Part shown: piece after piece, positions 51,391 to 59,972 of the stretch | How the letters are laid out: the number at the start of each line of letters is the position of its first letter | How positions within the stretch are numbered: position 1 is the first letter of the stretch | Assembly (NCBI GenBank): GCA_963618015.1 | Contig: CAVEQS010000006.1 | Location: 1 to 64,000, forward strand | DNA: 64,000 bases | Direction of reading: 5' to 3' | Source: Apopatocola sp963618015 | GTDB lineage: Bacteria; Bacillota; Clostridia; Oscillospirales; Oscillospiraceae | Notes under the pieces: model-generated | What the model was told of the DNA's origin: nothing | Seen by the model: only the letters and a program-made list of their open reading frames with translations | Database searches by the model: none | Made by a program: the position numbers and the translations under genes

Positions 51391-52839
51391 ATGCCGACAC
51401 CCTGGAAACGCTCCCCGGAGGAGCTGCACAAAACCTATATTGCCAACACGGAGGCGTTTTATAAAGTTGCGGGGCGCGGTCTCGCGCAGGAGCTGGACGA
51501 ATTTGTTGTCTCGTGCGCGCTCGGCCTCTGGAAGGGAAGCCCCCGGCTCGGCCAGCAGCACGTGGACGCCGTGAACCAGCTCTATTCCAAGGGACGCAAG
51601 CCCGGCGCGTACCTTCTCTGGGAGCTCACCGAGAAGGTGTGCAAAAGCGGCGATTTCCTGCCGCCGCTCTTCTTCTGGAATCTGACGGAGCAGGACGCGC
51701 GCCGCGGCTCGGCCAATTCGCGCATTTTTGTGCGCATGCTTACAAACATACTGCTTTATCTCGCCGCCGTGGACGACGAGGTCACGATGGCCGAGGCCGA
51801 ATACATCACCGAGTGCTCGGATAAGCTCACCGCCATCTGCGACGGGGCGAACGTCATGAAGTCCAAAGCGCCTATCAACGCCGCGGACTATGTGACAAGC
51901 GGGGAGCAGCCGTTCACGGCGCAGACGGGCGTTTCCGCCGCCGGTGAAAAGAAAGCGGACGCCGAAGCGTCCGCGCAGAAGGAAGACGAGCCCGAAAAGC
52001 CGAATCTCGAGGAGCTCATGGCCGAGCTGGAAGAGCTCGTCGGCCTTGGAACGGTCAAGCGCGAGGTAAAAAATCTCACCAATTTAATTAAGGTGCGCAA
52101 GCTGCGCGAGGAAAACGGCCTGCCGAACAGCGCTATGAGCCTGCACATGGTGTTCCTCGGCAATCCCGGCACCGGCAAGACGACGGTCGCGCGGCTTATG
52201 GCGGGGCTGTACGCCGCCATCGGCGCATTGAGCAAGGGACAGCTCGTCGAGGTCGACCGTTCCGGGCTCGTCGCGGGCTACGTCGGGCAGACGGCGCTCA
52301 AAACGCAGGAGGTCATCCAGTCGGCGCTCGGCGGCGTGCTCTTCATCGACGAGGCGTACTCCCTCGCCTCCGGCGGCGAGAACGATTTTGGCCGCGAGGC
52401 GATCGAAACGCTGCTCAAGGCCATGGAGGATCACCGCGACGATCTCGTCGTGATCGTCGCCGGGTACGATGAGCCGATGGAGAAGTTCATCAACTCCAAC
52501 CCCGGCTTGCAGTCGCGCTTCAATAAATATCTGTATTTCCCCGACTACAACGGCGAGGAGCTCATGGCCATGTTTGAGATGCGCTGCAAAAAGAACGGCT
52601 ACTGCCTCACCGAGGAGGCGGAGGCATACGCGAAGGAGTTCTTCGAGGACATGTACAAAAACCGCGACGACAACTTCGGCAACGGCCGCGATGTGCGAAA
52701 CCGCTTCGAGGACATCATCTCCCGCCAGGCCAACCGTCTCGCCGCCATGGAAGCGCCGACGAAGGACGATCTCATGACCATCACCAAGGAGGACTTCTCG
52801 TTCCCGCGGAGGAATAAGGCGATCCATACAACCGGATAA
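51391..52839 (+). CDS. CbxX/SpoVK-type AAA+ ATPase with TerB-like N-terminal domain
   Basis: A 482-residue protein. The N-terminal 170 residues are helical and include ILLYLAAVDDEVTMAEAEYI, which resembles the acidic helix pair of TerB-like domains. After a charged linker comes a CbxX/CfxQ AAA+ module: LEELVGLGTVKREV, Walker A GNPGTGKT (257-264), pore-side SGLVAGYVGQTA, Walker B VLFIDEAYSL (316-325), and sensor/arginine region NNNFGN-type GNGRDVRNRFEDII. Such ATPases remodel protein complexes (Rubisco activase CbbX; SpoVK in sporulation). The partner here is unknown. It is divergent from hrcA; the start has AAGGAGAC upstream. Confidence 0.85.
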   Translation: MPTPWKRSPEELHKTYIANTEAFYKVAGRGLAQELDEFVVSCALGLWKGSPRLGQQHVDAVNQLYSKGRKPGAYLLWELTEKVCKSGDFLPPLFFWNLTEQDARRGSANSRIFVRMLTNILLYLAAVDDEVTMAEAEYITECSDKLTAICDGANVMKSKAPINAADYVTSGEQPFTAQTGVSAAGEKKADAEASAQKEDEPEKPNLEELMAELEELVGLGTVKREVKNLTNLIKVRKLREENGLPNSAMSLHMVFLGNPGTGKTTVARLMAGLYAAIGALSKGQLVEVDRSGLVAGYVGQTALKTQEVIQSALGGVLFIDEAYSLASGGENDFGREAIETLLKAMEDHRDDLVVIVAGYDEPMEKFINSNPGLQSRFNKYLYFPDYNGEELMAMFEMRCKKNGYCLTEEAEAYAKEFFEDMYKNRDDNFGNGRDVRNRFEDIISRQANRLAAMEAPTKDDLMTITKEDFSFPRRNKAIHTTG

Positions 52840-52852
52840 TTCGACGCAAACC

Positions 52853-52887
52853 GCCGCCGGAGGACAACCTCCGGCGGCAGTTTTTTT
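52853..52887 (+). terminator. Rho-independent terminator
   Basis: GCCGCCGGAGG (52853-52863), loop ACAA, CCTCCGGCGGC (52868-52878), AG and seven T. Confidence 0.92.
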
Positions 52888-53050
52888 GCTTGTCAATATC
52901 ACGGAACGTGCGTATATCTGATGCGTGGATCAGTGCTTAAGCGCTTTTAACGCCAAAAAGTCCTGCAATATCAATGGCTATACGATTCGTGAAATTCGAC
53001 GGAAAAGTCGATGAACACGAAGTGTGTTTTTCTGATACCATATAGGCTTG

Positions 53051-53067
53051 AAACACAAATTGTGTTT
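53051..53067. promoter_or_regulatory. Palindrome AAACACAA-A-TTGTGTTT upstream of the toxin gene
   Basis: A perfect 8-base inverted repeat about a single centre base, in the AT-rich leader 30 bases before the toxin start. TTGAAA at 53048-53053 could be a -35 box overlapping it, so it may be an operator; a -10 box is not clear. Confidence 0.5.
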
Positions 53068-53096
53068 TAAATCTATATGAATCGGAAAGGATGGCC

Positions 53097-55400
53097 ATGA
53101 GCAAAAAAGCTTATTCGGTGTGGGACAATCCGTCCAACACCAAGCCCAATCCGGCGCCACCGGCGAAATCACAGAAAAAGCAAAAGCAGGCCGTCGGCAT
53201 CCCGCAAGGACAGCAAACCAAGACACCAGCGCAAAAGACACCCCCAAAAGCTGAAAGCTCGATTCCCGTGGATCGGCAGCTTTACCGGGAAGCGCTGGAA
53301 GCGCAAGCCGCAGCGCCGCAGTACCCGAATACCAAAACATCCAAGCAATCGGTGGAGAAACCGATGAGTCGACAGGAGCAGGGTAATTCGGAGTTGCTGA
53401 ACCACAAGCAGAAGGAAACGCTGCCGCAGCAGAAGCAGACTCAGCCGCAGCAAAAGCAAACTTTACCCCGACAGAAGCAGACGCTTCCGCAATGGAACCA
53501 AAAACGCCAGGATGTATTGCGGAAAGCGGATGAAGGTTATGAAACCGAGGAGGAAAGACGCCAAAGAGAATTGGAGGAAGAGGAGCGCAGGCGCGAGGAA
53601 CGCGAAGCGATGGAAAAAGAAGCCCAGCGGATGCGGGAGGAAGCTGAACTAGAATACCAGAGATATCTGGAATATATGGAAGAACAGCGCCGACAAGAAG
53701 AGCGAAGAGAACGCTGGAACGGGTTTGGTGAACAGTTCCAGGATATTCTGGGAAAAGGATGGAATGCCCTCGCGGGCGAATGGGACAGCTTTTGGGATAA
53801 TGACGAACGAATAGAATACTGGGGGAAAGAAATAGAAAAAAACCGGGAAAGTTTTTCTGACCTGTGGAACTATATTCAGGATCCGTTTGGTACACTCAAA
53901 AACTTCTATACGGGAAAAGCATCGCCTAACGACAGCGAGTATCTGCAAAAAATGGCAAAGCGGGGGTCAACAATGTATGACTTTATTAAAGACCCCATGC
54001 CTTTTATTGCAAACTATCTGACAGGCGAAGCGGCAGTGACAGACAACGAAGATTTGCAGCGTGCCGCGGAACGCGGCAGGGAGAATGCAATTCTGAATTT
54101 TTCCCGTTATTACGTTGATTCACTGGCTGGTGGAACGCTGGGTGCGGCAGACAGCCTTTTCGGGAAGGAAAACGGCTGGCTGGATCGCGGCCAAAAAATT
54201 CTGATGGAGGAGGCGCGAGACAACTATGATCGAATTATTGATGCAACTCCGCCGATTTTACGTGGAAGGACAAAATCGGGTATCACAAAAGCTGCATTGT
54301 GGACGGACGCGCTTCTCACAATAGTCGGAGATTTGCCTATTGGATTGACTACGGTCATAAGATCGTTTGGAAAAGCCAAGGATGAAGCGGCAAGAAAAGG
54401 GTATTCGTCTACTGCGCAGACTGCCTATGCGCTAAAAAACGCATTCCGGGAATTCTTTGTTAATCGAACAAGCGGCTATGACCTTAGTGAGAATGATTGG
54501 GAATTCCTGAAGCAGTTTGGCGATTACGTTTCCAATCAGGAAGGAATTGTGGAAGCAATCGAGAGCGCGGACGAAAAGCGCGTTCCCGATTTGCTTGAAT
54601 CGATCCTCATGCTTATTGAGCCAGGAGTAGATCGCGTATTAAACGGGACAGAGGAACCGGATATCAAAGAGATCCCGGACATCTTTGACAATATGGTCGA
54701 CGGGCTTCTGGATCAGGCAGAAGAAAAGGTCGATGTCTGGCAGAAAGAGGCGTGGGAATCAAAGGAAACTCTGCCGGAGGAGATCTGGGGATTGCCGGAA
54801 TACGACTACGATGGCGATACAGAACGAAGCCTGCTGCCTGCGGACGGAGAAACGGACGCCGAGACGCTTTGGGATTTGCCGGAAGAGACAGAAAATGCTG
54901 GAAATCCGGAAGAAAACTGGTATACTAAAAATGAGGAGAAACGCATTCCTCCGCAGGGGCCGCTGCCGGCGAATACGACCTATCTGGCGGGCGAGTTTGG
55001 ATATGAATACCAGACGGATGGTCAGGGGCGGCTTTCCGGTTGGCACGCGCCGGAGCTTCAGCTTACCGAGCGTACCGGGCGGTTGCCGCATGTACGGAAC
55101 ACACCGGGAAAACAGCCGGGCGACCACGCGGGGCATCTGGCGGGCGACCGTTTCGGCGGTTCCGGGCAGTTGGACAATCTGGTGTCGCAGTATTGGCTTG
55201 TGAACCTGAGTTCTTATAAAGTGCTCGAGAATGAATGGTACAGGGCAATACAGGCCGGGAAATCGGTGGAGGTAGATGTTGAGGTCATATACAACGGAGA
55301 TAATCTGCGGCCAAGCGAGTTCCTTATAGTTTATTACATCGATGGGGAAAAACAGACGAAACGTATTACAAATGATCTTTTAGGAGGACTGGGGTTATGA
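53097..55400 (+). CDS. Polymorphic toxin with C-terminal DNA/RNA non-specific endonuclease domain
   Basis: A 767-residue modular protein with no signal peptide. It has a Lys/Pro/Gln-rich low-complexity start (to about 140), a charged coiled coil (151-209), then two related segments starting at I260 and I297 that share DP, TG-A, LQ and A-RG positions. A helical middle domain runs to about 590, and a C-terminal nuclease domain occupies about 626-767, with PGDHAGHLAGDRFGGSG (catalytic histidines) and LDNLVSQ, matching the Endonuclease_NS_2 toxin family. The start at 53097 sits 6 bases after GGAAAGG. The stop overlaps the next gene as ATGA, the standard toxin-immunity layout. Codon and base use is clearly less GC-rich than the neighbours, a sign of transfer. 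The delivery route is not evident. Confidence 0.82.
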   Translation: MSKKAYSVWDNPSNTKPNPAPPAKSQKKQKQAVGIPQGQQTKTPAQKTPPKAESSIPVDRQLYREALEAQAAAPQYPNTKTSKQSVEKPMSRQEQGNSELLNHKQKETLPQQKQTQPQQKQTLPRQKQTLPQWNQKRQDVLRKADEGYETEEERRQRELEEEERRREEREAMEKEAQRMREEAELEYQRYLEYMEEQRRQEERRERWNGFGEQFQDILGKGWNALAGEWDSFWDNDERIEYWGKEIEKNRESFSDLWNYIQDPFGTLKNFYTGKASPNDSEYLQKMAKRGSTMYDFIKDPMPFIANYLTGEAAVTDNEDLQRAAERGRENAILNFSRYYVDSLAGGTLGAADSLFGKENGWLDRGQKILMEEARDNYDRIIDATPPILRGRTKSGITKAALWTDALLTIVGDLPIGLTTVIRSFGKAKDEAARKGYSSTAQTAYALKNAFREFFVNRTSGYDLSENDWEFLKQFGDYVSNQEGIVEAIESADEKRVPDLLESILMLIEPGVDRVLNGTEEPDIKEIPDIFDNMVDGLLDQAEEKVDVWQKEAWESKETLPEEIWGLPEYDYDGDTERSLLPADGETDAETLWDLPEETENAGNPEENWYTKNEEKRIPPQGPLPANTTYLAGEFGYEYQTDGQGRLSGWHAPELQLTERTGRLPHVRNTPGKQPGDHAGHLAGDRFGGSGQLDNLVSQYWLVNLSSYKVLENEWYRAIQAGKSVEVDVEVIYNGDNLRPSEFLIVYYIDGEKQTKRITNDLLGGLGL

Positions 55401-55909
55401 AATACGGTGAACTGGAAAAATACTTAAAAGCACGCAATAAAAAAGCCGCGGCCGAGGGGCGCCCGTTTGAAGATCTGTTTTCCGAGTACCAGAGTGAAAT
55501 GATCCGGCAGAGCATTGCCTATGCGGAAAACCGTGCAGAGAAAATTTATATCTATTCCGACCTTGAAGAGGGCGCTCTTATGGCAAGACCTGCGTTCCGC
55601 ATTGATGGAAAATTCTATACGGACAATGACTGGGATAGAGCTATACGCGAGGGAAAAGAATCATCTTCGCTGTCCAAAGAAGAAAAAAGAGACATAAGCC
55701 TGACAATTCTTTGCTATTCCTATGCCGTCCGTGAGCTGTGCCTGCATTATAAAAGGGAGGTACCGACGGTAATCAAGATTATTTATGATGCCAAGACCCG
55801 CCAGGTGCGAGCACAGTACGGCTACGAGCGCCTGAAGCCTTTGAGCGATTGCGAGACCGAAATCCGCTGCCGTATGTGGTTCGACGAAATACGGGCAAAC
55901 AATTTGTAA
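55397..55909 (+). CDS. Probable immunity protein of the nuclease toxin
   Basis: A 170-residue cytoplasmic protein of no family I recognise, without signal peptide or membrane helix. It begins MKYGELEKYLKARNKKAAAE and shows a mixed alpha/beta pattern: IYIYSDLEEGALMARPAF, then LTILCYSYAVRELCLHYKRE and TVIKIIYDAKTRQVRAQYGY. The evidence for immunity is position: its start overlaps the toxin stop by four bases and its base composition matches the toxin. A terminator follows. It should bind and block the nuclease domain in the producing cell. Confidence 0.7.
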   Translation: MKYGELEKYLKARNKKAAAEGRPFEDLFSEYQSEMIRQSIAYAENRAEKIYIYSDLEEGALMARPAFRIDGKFYTDNDWDRAIREGKESSSLSKEEKRDISLTILCYSYAVRELCLHYKREVPTVIKIIYDAKTRQVRAQYGYERLKPLSDCETEIRCRMWFDEIRANNL

Positions 55910-55927
55910 AACCAAATCACCGCACCG

Positions 55928-55957
55928 CGCCGCCGAGGGATACCCCGGCGGTGTTTT
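55928..55957. terminator. Terminator after the toxin-immunity pair
   Basis: CGCCGCCG with CGGCGGTG around an inner GGG-ATA-CCC stem and a bulged A, then TTTT; convergent genes on both sides. Confidence 0.75.
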
Positions 55958-55972
55958 GCGTAAATCCCGGCC

Positions 55973-56701
55973 TTACCGCATCTCCTCGATGTGATAGATA
56001 TAATCGAGCGAGGAGAGCGCCTCGATGATCTCGCGGTGGGTCTTATAGCGCTTCAGCTCGGCGCTGCATATGGTGAACGTTACGGTGAACACGCTCAGCC
56101 CCGAACCGGCATACGCCTGATTGGCCTCGATATCGTCGATGCGAAGGCCGAGCCGGCGGCTCACGGTGACAAAATCGCGCAGGTAGTCGCTGCTTTTGAG
56201 CTCCAGATGGATCTCAAAATGGTTGGAGCGGTTTTTGAGATACTGCTCGAACGCCGGGAAGCACGCGAGAATGCAAAGGAAAAAGAGGAACACGATCCCC
56301 GTGATCGTATAGAGCCCCGCGCCGATCGCAAAGCCCAAAATGCTGCACGCCCAGAGCCCCGTGGAGGTCGTGAGCCCTTTGATCTGGCTGCGGGAGCTGA
56401 AGAGGATGGCGTTGCCGCTCACGAGCGCCGTGGCGATGACGGTCGCGGCCGAGAGAATGGGCAGCCGCGCGCCGAAGTTGGTCATCAGATACACGTCGAG
56501 CAGCATGGATACCGTGGAGGCAAAGGACACAAGGACAAACGTGCGCAATCCCGCGGAATGGCGCTTGCTCGAACGCTCGCATCCGATCACCGAGGCGAGC
56601 AGCACCACGAGCGCGATGCGCAGCAGCACCGAACCGGTATTCAGTCCGCGGGACCATTCGCCGAGAAGCTCGGCGAGGGGATCATGCATGGCAAAAATCA
56701 T
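55973..56701 (-). CDS. MgtC/SapB-family membrane protein
   Basis: A 242-residue protein with four to five helices in the first 145 residues: LRIALVVLLASVIGCERSSK then HSAGLRTFVLVSFAST is the MgtC signature. The C-terminal cytoplasmic domain is ACT-like. MgtC proteins modulate Mg2+ limitation response and ATP synthase; longer chromosomal members like this may have other roles. The ATGA overlap with the antiporter gene shows co-translation and points to ion homeostasis. Confidence 0.88.
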   Translation of the reverse strand: MIFAMHDPLAELLGEWSRGLNTGSVLLRIALVVLLASVIGCERSSKRHSAGLRTFVLVSFASTVSMLLDVYLMTNFGARLPILSAATVIATALVSGNAILFSSRSQIKGLTTSTGLWACSILGFAIGAGLYTITGIVFLFFLCILACFPAFEQYLKNRSNHFEIHLELKSSDYLRDFVTVSRRLGLRIDDIEANQAYAGSGLSVFTVTFTICSAELKRYKTHREIIEALSSLDYIYHIEEMR

Positions 56702-58143
56702 CGTCTTCTCCTTTCGGCAGGCAGCGCCCGGTAGAGCGCGGCAAAATGTTCTTCGGCGGCGTCCGAAAACGCCTTTTCATCCTCATAATCGACCGCGCGG
56801 TGCGTGGGAAGCTCGCTCTGGATGGCGTGGATGCGCTCGATGAGCCGCTCAACCTCGCTCTTCGGGCAGCCGGTCTCGTCCGGCTCCGGCTCGGGCGTGA
56901 GGTCCTCGAGCTTGTTGGAATACGAATGCGAAAGATAGAGCGAGAGCTTGGCGCACGCCGGGCCGATGAGCTCATAGAGCACGCTCGAGGAGAGGATGAT
57001 CGTTTCAAGCGCCGTACCGGCGCTGCCGCCGAGCGTGCGCGCACCCATCGCGGCAAGACCAATGGCTACGCCCGCCTGCGGGATCAGGGCAAGCCCGAGA
57101 TAGTTTCGCACCGATTTGTCCTTCCCCGTGAGCAGACAGCCGGAGAATGCGCCGCCGTATTTGCCCAGAATGCGCACGAAAAAGTACGCGACGCCAGCCC
57201 AGACGAGCGGTACGCCGCCGATGGCGTCGGAGGTGTTCACGAGCGCGCCGAGATCAAAGTTGAGCCCCGAACGGACGAAAAAGAGCAGCAAAATCGGCGG
57301 GGAGAAGTAATTGAGCTGCTTGAAGAGCCGCTCATCACTGGTTGTGTTGATGTATACCATCCCCATGGCCATGCAGCCGAGCAGCGGCGAAACATCCAGT
57401 GCCGCGCAGATGCCGCAGAAGGCGAACAGCAGCGCGATGGAGACGATGAGGCGGTTGTCTGCCGAGCGCCCATCCAGAAAGAGCTTTAAAAGAAGTCCGA
57501 ACACGCCGCCGAGACAGAATACCAGCAAATTGACGCCGAGAGGCCGGAGAACGGAGAGAAGATCAAAGCTCCCCGTGTCCGCCGCCACGGCGATCGAGAT
57601 CGCGACGCTGTACGCCACGAGCCCTACTACATCGTCGAGCGCGACGACCTGCAGAAGCGTGTCGACAAAGTCGCCCTTTGCGCCGGTCTGGCGGATCGTC
57701 ATCACGGTGGAGGCCGGAGCCGTGGCGGCGGCGAGCGCGCCGAGCACGAGCGAAAAATTGAGATCGAGCCCGAGCGGGAAATAGCACACGAGAAACACCA
57801 GCGCCGAGGCGAGACACGCCTCCAGCACCGTGATGACGAGAACCTTTGTCCCGCTTTTCTTCAGCGTGGAAACGCGGAAAAATTCGCCGGTAGAGAAGGC
57901 GATGAACGCGAGCGCGATGTCGGCAAGAAAGCTCATGCCGTCGATTACGCCGCGCGGGACAAGATCGAAACAGAACGGCCCGAGCAGAATGCCGGAAATA
58001 ATATACGCTGTGACGTTCGGCAGCCGGAGCTTTGATGTAACGCGCGTCATCGCAAATCCGGCGATGAGCATCAGCGCAAGCGAGACGATCACTGCCGACA
58101 CGTCCGAGGTGATGTGGAGCCTTTCATAGACCAATGGAACCAT
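56698..58143 (-). CDS. Cation:proton antiporter, CPA2-like
   Basis: A 481-residue transporter with about twelve helices followed by a 75-residue acidic tail. The core shows LPNVTAYIISGILLGPFCFD, GALAAATAPASTVMTIRQTG, VALDDVVGLVAYSVAISIAV with the paired aspartates of the exchange site, and LGLALIPQAGVAIGLAAMGA. It exchanges Na+ or K+ for H+. The start follows GGAGGGC. It leads the operon with the MgtC-like gene and is divergent from a LysR regulator. Confidence 0.9.
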   Translation of the reverse strand: MVPLVYERLHITSDVSAVIVSLALMLIAGFAMTRVTSKLRLPNVTAYIISGILLGPFCFDLVPRGVIDGMSFLADIALAFIAFSTGEFFRVSTLKKSGTKVLVITVLEACLASALVFLVCYFPLGLDLNFSLVLGALAAATAPASTVMTIRQTGAKGDFVDTLLQVVALDDVVGLVAYSVAISIAVAADTGSFDLLSVLRPLGVNLLVFCLGGVFGLLLKLFLDGRSADNRLIVSIALLFAFCGICAALDVSPLLGCMAMGMVYINTTSDERLFKQLNYFSPPILLLFFVRSGLNFDLGALVNTSDAIGGVPLVWAGVAYFFVRILGKYGGAFSGCLLTGKDKSVRNYLGLALIPQAGVAIGLAAMGARTLGGSAGTALETIILSSSVLYELIGPACAKLSLYLSHSYSNKLEDLTPEPEPDETGCPKSEVERLIERIHAIQSELPTHRAVDYEDEKAFSDAAEEHFAALYRALPAERRRR

Positions 58144-58169
58144 ACCGCAGCCCTCCCTGCAAAAAATGA

Positions 58170-58197
58170 TTGACTGTTTCTGGTGCTATGATATAAT
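58170..58197 (+). promoter_or_regulatory. Promoter of the second LysR regulator gene
   Basis: TTGACT (58170-58175), 16-base spacer, TATAAT (58192-58197). Confidence 0.72.
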
Positions 58198-58272
58198 CGA
58201 AATACAATAAAGACAAATTATGTTATTTTTCGTACACATAAATTTTGTTGATATGATGGGAGAGGCACAGCC

Positions 58273-59166
58273 ATGCTGAGCACAAAATTGGAGACCGTTC
58301 TTGCGGTGGCGGAATACAAAAACTTCACCCGCGCGGCGGAGGAACTGAACATGACGCAGCCCGCCGTGAGCCACCATGTCAAGCAGCTCGAACAGGAGGT
58401 GGGCGCGCCGCTGTTTGTGCGCAACAAAGCCGGATTAAAGCTGACGGCGCAAGGGGAAATCGTGGTAAACTATGCTCGCCGGATGAAGGCGCTCAATGAG
58501 CGGATGTTTGCCGAACTGCAAAATGCGGAGAAGCATTTATCGCTTCTCCGCATCGGCATAACGCACACGTCCGAGAGCAATCTCACCGCCGCGGCGCTCG
58601 CGCGGTACAGCAACCAGAAAGGAAAATTGAAGATTATTCTTTTTACGGATACCATAAATAATCTTTATGATATGCTGGAAAATTACGAGCTCGATCTTGC
58701 CATCGTGGACGGGGCATACAGCGATCCGCGCTTTTCCTCCATGCTGCTCGATACGGACTATCTCACGTGCGTGATGTCGGTGGACAACCCTCTCGCGAAG
58801 AAAGGCGCCGTTACGCTTGCGGAGCTGAAACGGCAGAAAATGATCTTGCGCACTCCGGCCTCGGCCACGCGGATGCTGTTCGAATCGGCGCTCGAGAGCA
58901 ACGGCGAGAGCATCCAGTCCTTTGACGTTACGCTCGAGGTGGACAACATCGCCACGATCAAGGATCTCATCCGAAAGGATCTCGGCGTTTCGATCCTGCC
59001 GCGCAGCGCGTGTCTGGACGAGCTGCGGAAGGGGAAGATCGCCGCGCTCCCGGTGGAGAATCTGAGCATGGTGCGCGAGACGAGGATCGTCTACAACAAG
59101 GACTTCACCCACACCGATATGCTCAACGAGATCATCAAGACCTATAGCTCGACGGTCATGAACTAA
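58273..59166 (+). CDS. LysR-family transcriptional regulator
   Basis: A 297-residue regulator: TRAAEELNMTQPAVSHHVKQ and LEQEVGAPLFVRNKAGLKLT form the winged helix-turn-helix, and an effector domain follows with DLAIVDGAYS and LGVSILPRSACLDELRKGK. The HHVKQLE form of the recognition helix is typical of CysB/CbbR-like branches. Its divergent place suggests control of the antiporter-MgtC operon. The start has GGGAGAGG upstream. Confidence 0.9.
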   Translation: MLSTKLETVLAVAEYKNFTRAAEELNMTQPAVSHHVKQLEQEVGAPLFVRNKAGLKLTAQGEIVVNYARRMKALNERMFAELQNAEKHLSLLRIGITHTSESNLTAAALARYSNQKGKLKIILFTDTINNLYDMLENYELDLAIVDGAYSDPRFSSMLLDTDYLTCVMSVDNPLAKKGAVTLAELKRQKMILRTPASATRMLFESALESNGESIQSFDVTLEVDNIATIKDLIRKDLGVSILPRSACLDELRKGKIAALPVENLSMVRETRIVYNKDFTHTDMLNEIIKTYSSTVMN

Positions 59167-59187
59167 CGTTTCAAACAAACCCAAAGT

Positions 59188-59231
59188 AAAACCCGCCCCT
59201 GCTCTGGTTTTTCAGAGCAGGGGCGGGTTTT
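59188..59231. terminator. Bidirectional terminator
   Basis: A perfect 19-bp stem: 59188-59206 with 59213-59231 around loop GTTTTT, with T and A runs at its ends. Confidence 0.93.
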
Positions 59232-59246
59232 GTATAGGTGCGGCGG

Positions 59247-59960
59247 TCATTCGAGCACATACACGCCCGGCGCAGGGAGAAGAGCCTCGTCCGAAAGCGT
59301 AATGCGCGGGGAGAAGCTGTGTTCGCCGTCTGCGGCGGTGAATACCGCAAGGACGTTGGGGCGAACGTCGCTGTCGTTGCACCGCACCGCAACGGCGCTG
59401 CATGAGCCGGAGAAGTAGAGCAGCGCGCCGGGGTAGGCGTCGTAATTGCCGCGCGTTTCGAGAACGTAATTATAAAGCGACACGGCCGCATCGCCGCGGG
59501 GGATGAGGAGGAAAACCTCGTCGCCGGTGTTCTCTACGCAGTCCGAAGCGGCGATACCGGCAAGATACGGAATGCCGTCGAGCCCGCGCTGCGAGAGAAG
59601 CTCCGGCAGCGCATCGGGGAGGGAAGCGCTGCTGCGCCCGAGATAGAGCGCCGCGCAATAGGAATCCGTTTCATACAGCAAATGCTGCAATTCTTCCCAC
59701 GAGGACGGCGCTTTGCCCGCAGGCTCCGGCGTCGGCTCGGGGGACGGTGTCGGCGCCTCGGTAGGCACCGGCGTTTCGGGCGGCGCAGGGGTGGGCGCGT
59801 CCGTCGGTTCCGGCGTCGGCGCTTCGGTCGGAGAAGCAGACGGCGCGGCGGTCTCAACGGGCGGCGAATCCTCCGCTAAAACGGCGGGGACCGCCGCGCC
59901 GCAGGCGCAGAGCGCGAGCAGCGCGGCGGTCATAAGTACAATGGGTAAAAGCTTTTTCAT
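59247..59960 (-). CDS. Lipoprotein with Pro/Thr/Glu-rich spacer
   Basis: A 237-residue exported protein. MKKLLPIVLMTAALLALCAC is a lipoprotein signal with lipidation cysteine in LCAC or the adjacent position. Residues 35-85 are PT/PE-rich repeats (APTPEPTDAPTPAPPETP), a wall-spanning tether. The C-terminal 150-residue domain (SWEELQHLLYETDSYCAALY) has no known motif. It follows the SPFH gene by 12 bases with a weak ribosome binding site, so it is likely in the same transcript. Confidence 0.8.
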   Translation of the reverse strand: MKKLLPIVLMTAALLALCACGAAVPAVLAEDSPPVETAAPSASPTEAPTPEPTDAPTPAPPETPVPTEAPTPSPEPTPEPAGKAPSSWEELQHLLYETDSYCAALYLGRSSASLPDALPELLSQRGLDGIPYLAGIAASDCVENTGDEVFLLIPRGDAAVSLYNYVLETRGNYDAYPGALLYFSGSCSAVAVRCNDSDVRPNVLAVFTAADGEHSFSPRITLSDEALLPAPGVYVLE

Positions 59961-59972
59961 GCGCCGGTGGGA

